Shown here: positions 62,712 to 64,000 of the stretch, in pieces
Layout of the letters: each line of letters begins with the position of its first letter
How positions within the stretch are numbered: position 1 is the first letter of the stretch
Source: Mangifera indica
Lineage: Eukaryota > Streptophyta > Magnoliopsida > Sapindales > Anacardiaceae
Reading direction: 5' to 3'
NCBI RefSeq assembly: GCF_011075055.1
Contig: NC_058137.1
Location: 62,001 to 126,000, forward strand
DNA: 64,000 nt
The notes under the pieces: generated by a model
Seen by the model: the letters and a program-made list of their open reading frames with translations, nothing else
The model's database searches: none
Told to the model about the DNA's origin: nothing
Program-made: the position numbers and the translations under genes

Positions 62712-63109
62712 TGTTCTCAAGCAGTCTCATGCCATTGGCAGCAAGGGGAATAAGAGATGGGAGAAATAGAAGAAAGGGAAAACGCGAAAACATTCCGATT
62801 GTAGTAAAAGTGATTGAACAGCGTTTTAAGCTTATAGTGTATCTATAAAACTCTGCTAAATTTCATTATTCCACCAGCCTTCTCCCACGTTGCCCCGCAA
62901 ATGAAGCATCTTTTAAGAACTTACGAGGCACAAAAAGTTCCATTTTTCTATTTTTGAGCCTGGATTTGGATTTATTTGCCAAATGTATTTTGAATTACGG
63001 AGAGGAATTTGTTTGGCATTAAATATGTTTCTTGGCCTATATATTAATGGGTTAACTGCAATTAAAATTAGAAAATACTCAGAAGTCACTTCCATGTTAT
63101 TGTAACAAA
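62712..63109. other. Spacer between convergent chlorophyll synthase and Em-like genes
   Basis: About 400 bases covering the two 3' ends. No other feature is seen. Confidence 0.5.
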
Positions 63110-63521
63110 TTAAGAGAACATAAGCTGATGATGGTGCATGGACACAGAACATGCAGAGCTTGTGGAAGTATGAATCGTCGTGTCGGCTTGACCTGCTTCT
63201 CCAGGCTTTTCACGTCCCATCTCTTTGTTGCTTGCAGTCCCAAGCTGCTCCTTTGTCTGCTGTCCTTCATATTGATGCCCTCTTGACTCCGGCTGTTCTG
63301 CTAGCCCAAGATGCTCACCCTTTGTTTGCTCTCCACGGTGCACTACATAGCCACAAAAAATATAGTAACCGCTATTTTCAAACATGAGGCGAATATATAT
63401 AAGCAGATGAAGAAAGAGAGAGGCTCTCGGCAAGACGCTGAAGGTTGTTGTCGCCTGTACCACCACTCTTTCCTTGCCTTGCAGTGGCCTCATGCTCTGT
63501 TCTTTGCTGTTCTGAAGCCAT
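63110..63521 (-). CDS. Em-like (LEA group 1, LEA_5) seed protein, divergent and perhaps a pseudogene
   Basis: On the minus strand, the ATG at 63521 gives MASEQQRTEHEATARQGKSG, GTGDNNLQRLAES, which aligns with the Em start (MAS, a QG..GGTGG..S.., LAE). Exon 2 from 63342 carries two hydrophilic 20-residue Em repeats: GEQTKGEHLGLAEQPESRG and GQQTKEQLGTASNKEMGREK. Em proteins protect drying seeds and are ABA/ABI5 controlled. Problems: the exon 1 end lacks a GT donor where expected (GCCGAGAGCCTC; a GC donor is possible), the usual ETVVP is missing, and the tail departs from the DESKF-type end. Its place beside chlorophyll synthase supports the call, since Arabidopsis EM1 is next to CHLG. Boundaries are uncertain. 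Confidence 0.55.
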
Positions 63522-64000
63522 TAATCTTAAAATGAAAGAAGTGAAGGGCTTATTTTATATCATGTTGGGGAGGGGTTATTTTTTAGAAGATGAGAGATCA
63601 TTACGAAAAAAGGAGAGAAAGGGCCACGTAACTGTAGCTATATATATCAGGCATGGCAACTGAATCAATTGACACGAGTCCATTTAATAAGCTCAGTCGG
63701 TTGCGACTCTTTGCATCTTCCACCTCCCCTGTCCTGGGGGGTCATTATTATCTTTCTCTTACTTTTTACGAAGTAAAAGTTGATAGTAGAGTGAACTGGG
63801 AAATTCAATTCACGAAACAATGTGCAGCCACTCCAGCGTTGTGCAGTTCCATAATATTCTCTGCATCAGCAAGATGTCGTAGTTACTCATATAATTTCTT
63901 TTATACTTGTCTGTAATCTTATGTTCTGGATAATGTATGAAGGCGATATATGTGTACAATACGTTGTGCATTTTCAGGGAGACAACAAAATCATTCATTT
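63522..64000. other. Upstream flank of the Em-like gene, no gene seen
   Basis: A CCACGTAA motif at about 63621-63628 (ACGT core of ABRE type) sits roughly 100 bases before the Em-like ATG and could be an ABA-response element; otherwise nothing is recognised up to the window edge. Confidence 0.4.

Noticed and set aside
63151..63535. Plus-strand frames opposite the Em-like gene
   Set aside because: The minus strand gives recognisable Em repeats; the plus frames have none and are shadows.

Overview
The window is nuclear DNA of a flowering plant, most likely a eudicot. Genes carry many short exons with GT...AG introns, non-coding DNA is AT-rich, and there are Copia retrotransposon remains and many short inverted-repeat transposons. 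Plant-specific genes include chlorophyll synthase, a TBL xylan acetyltransferase, a trihelix factor and plastid GRXS16. I cannot name the species.

Layout: 0-1.1 kb is the 5' end of a decayed Copia element on the minus strand. Then come a GT-3 type trihelix factor (3.2-4.1 kb, +), a lysine-rich DUF3741-type protein (8.0-9.3, -), a wrecked plastid omega-3 desaturase FAD7/FAD8 (12.3-14.4, -), a wrecked tomosyn/Lgl-like WD-repeat gene (17.9-23.1, -), intact acyl-CoA oxidase ACX4 (24.1-29.3, +), a DOG1-like relic (32.3-32.8, -), a divergent PHF5A/Rds3 splicing-factor gene (33.0-33.35, -), fragments of a SAC1-type phosphoinositide phosphatase (35.1-36.4, -), intact GRXS16 (37.8-39.7, -), an intact TBL34-like xylan acetyltransferase (41.4-43.5, +), an SCO1/HCC1-like gene with an internal stop (44.1-47.0, +), intact AMP deaminase (47.8-55.0, -), intact chlorophyll synthase (58.5-62.7, +) and a divergent Em-like LEA gene (63.1-63.5, -). 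Gaps hold several families of long-inverted-repeat elements, a near-perfect 0.86 kb foldback, and short tandem repeats.

The genes do not form a pathway. They look like an ancestral gene neighbourhood. From memory of Arabidopsis, ACX4, SAC8, CHLG and EM1 are consecutive loci near At3g51810-51840; GT-3b, GRXS16, AMPD/FAC1 and TBL34 lie close together near At2g38250-38320; and a tomosyn-like gene and FAD8 are neighbours near At5g05570-05580. The window mixes these sets on one stretch.

The most notable result is the alternation of fully intact multi-exon genes with relics that keep exon order but carry frameshifts, stops, lost splice sites or missing exons. This looks like gene loss after duplication of the region. 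I found no convincing previously undescribed system. The best leads for something unexplained are a well-formed coding exon inside the GRXS16 intron, the foldback element and the odd PHF5A copy.
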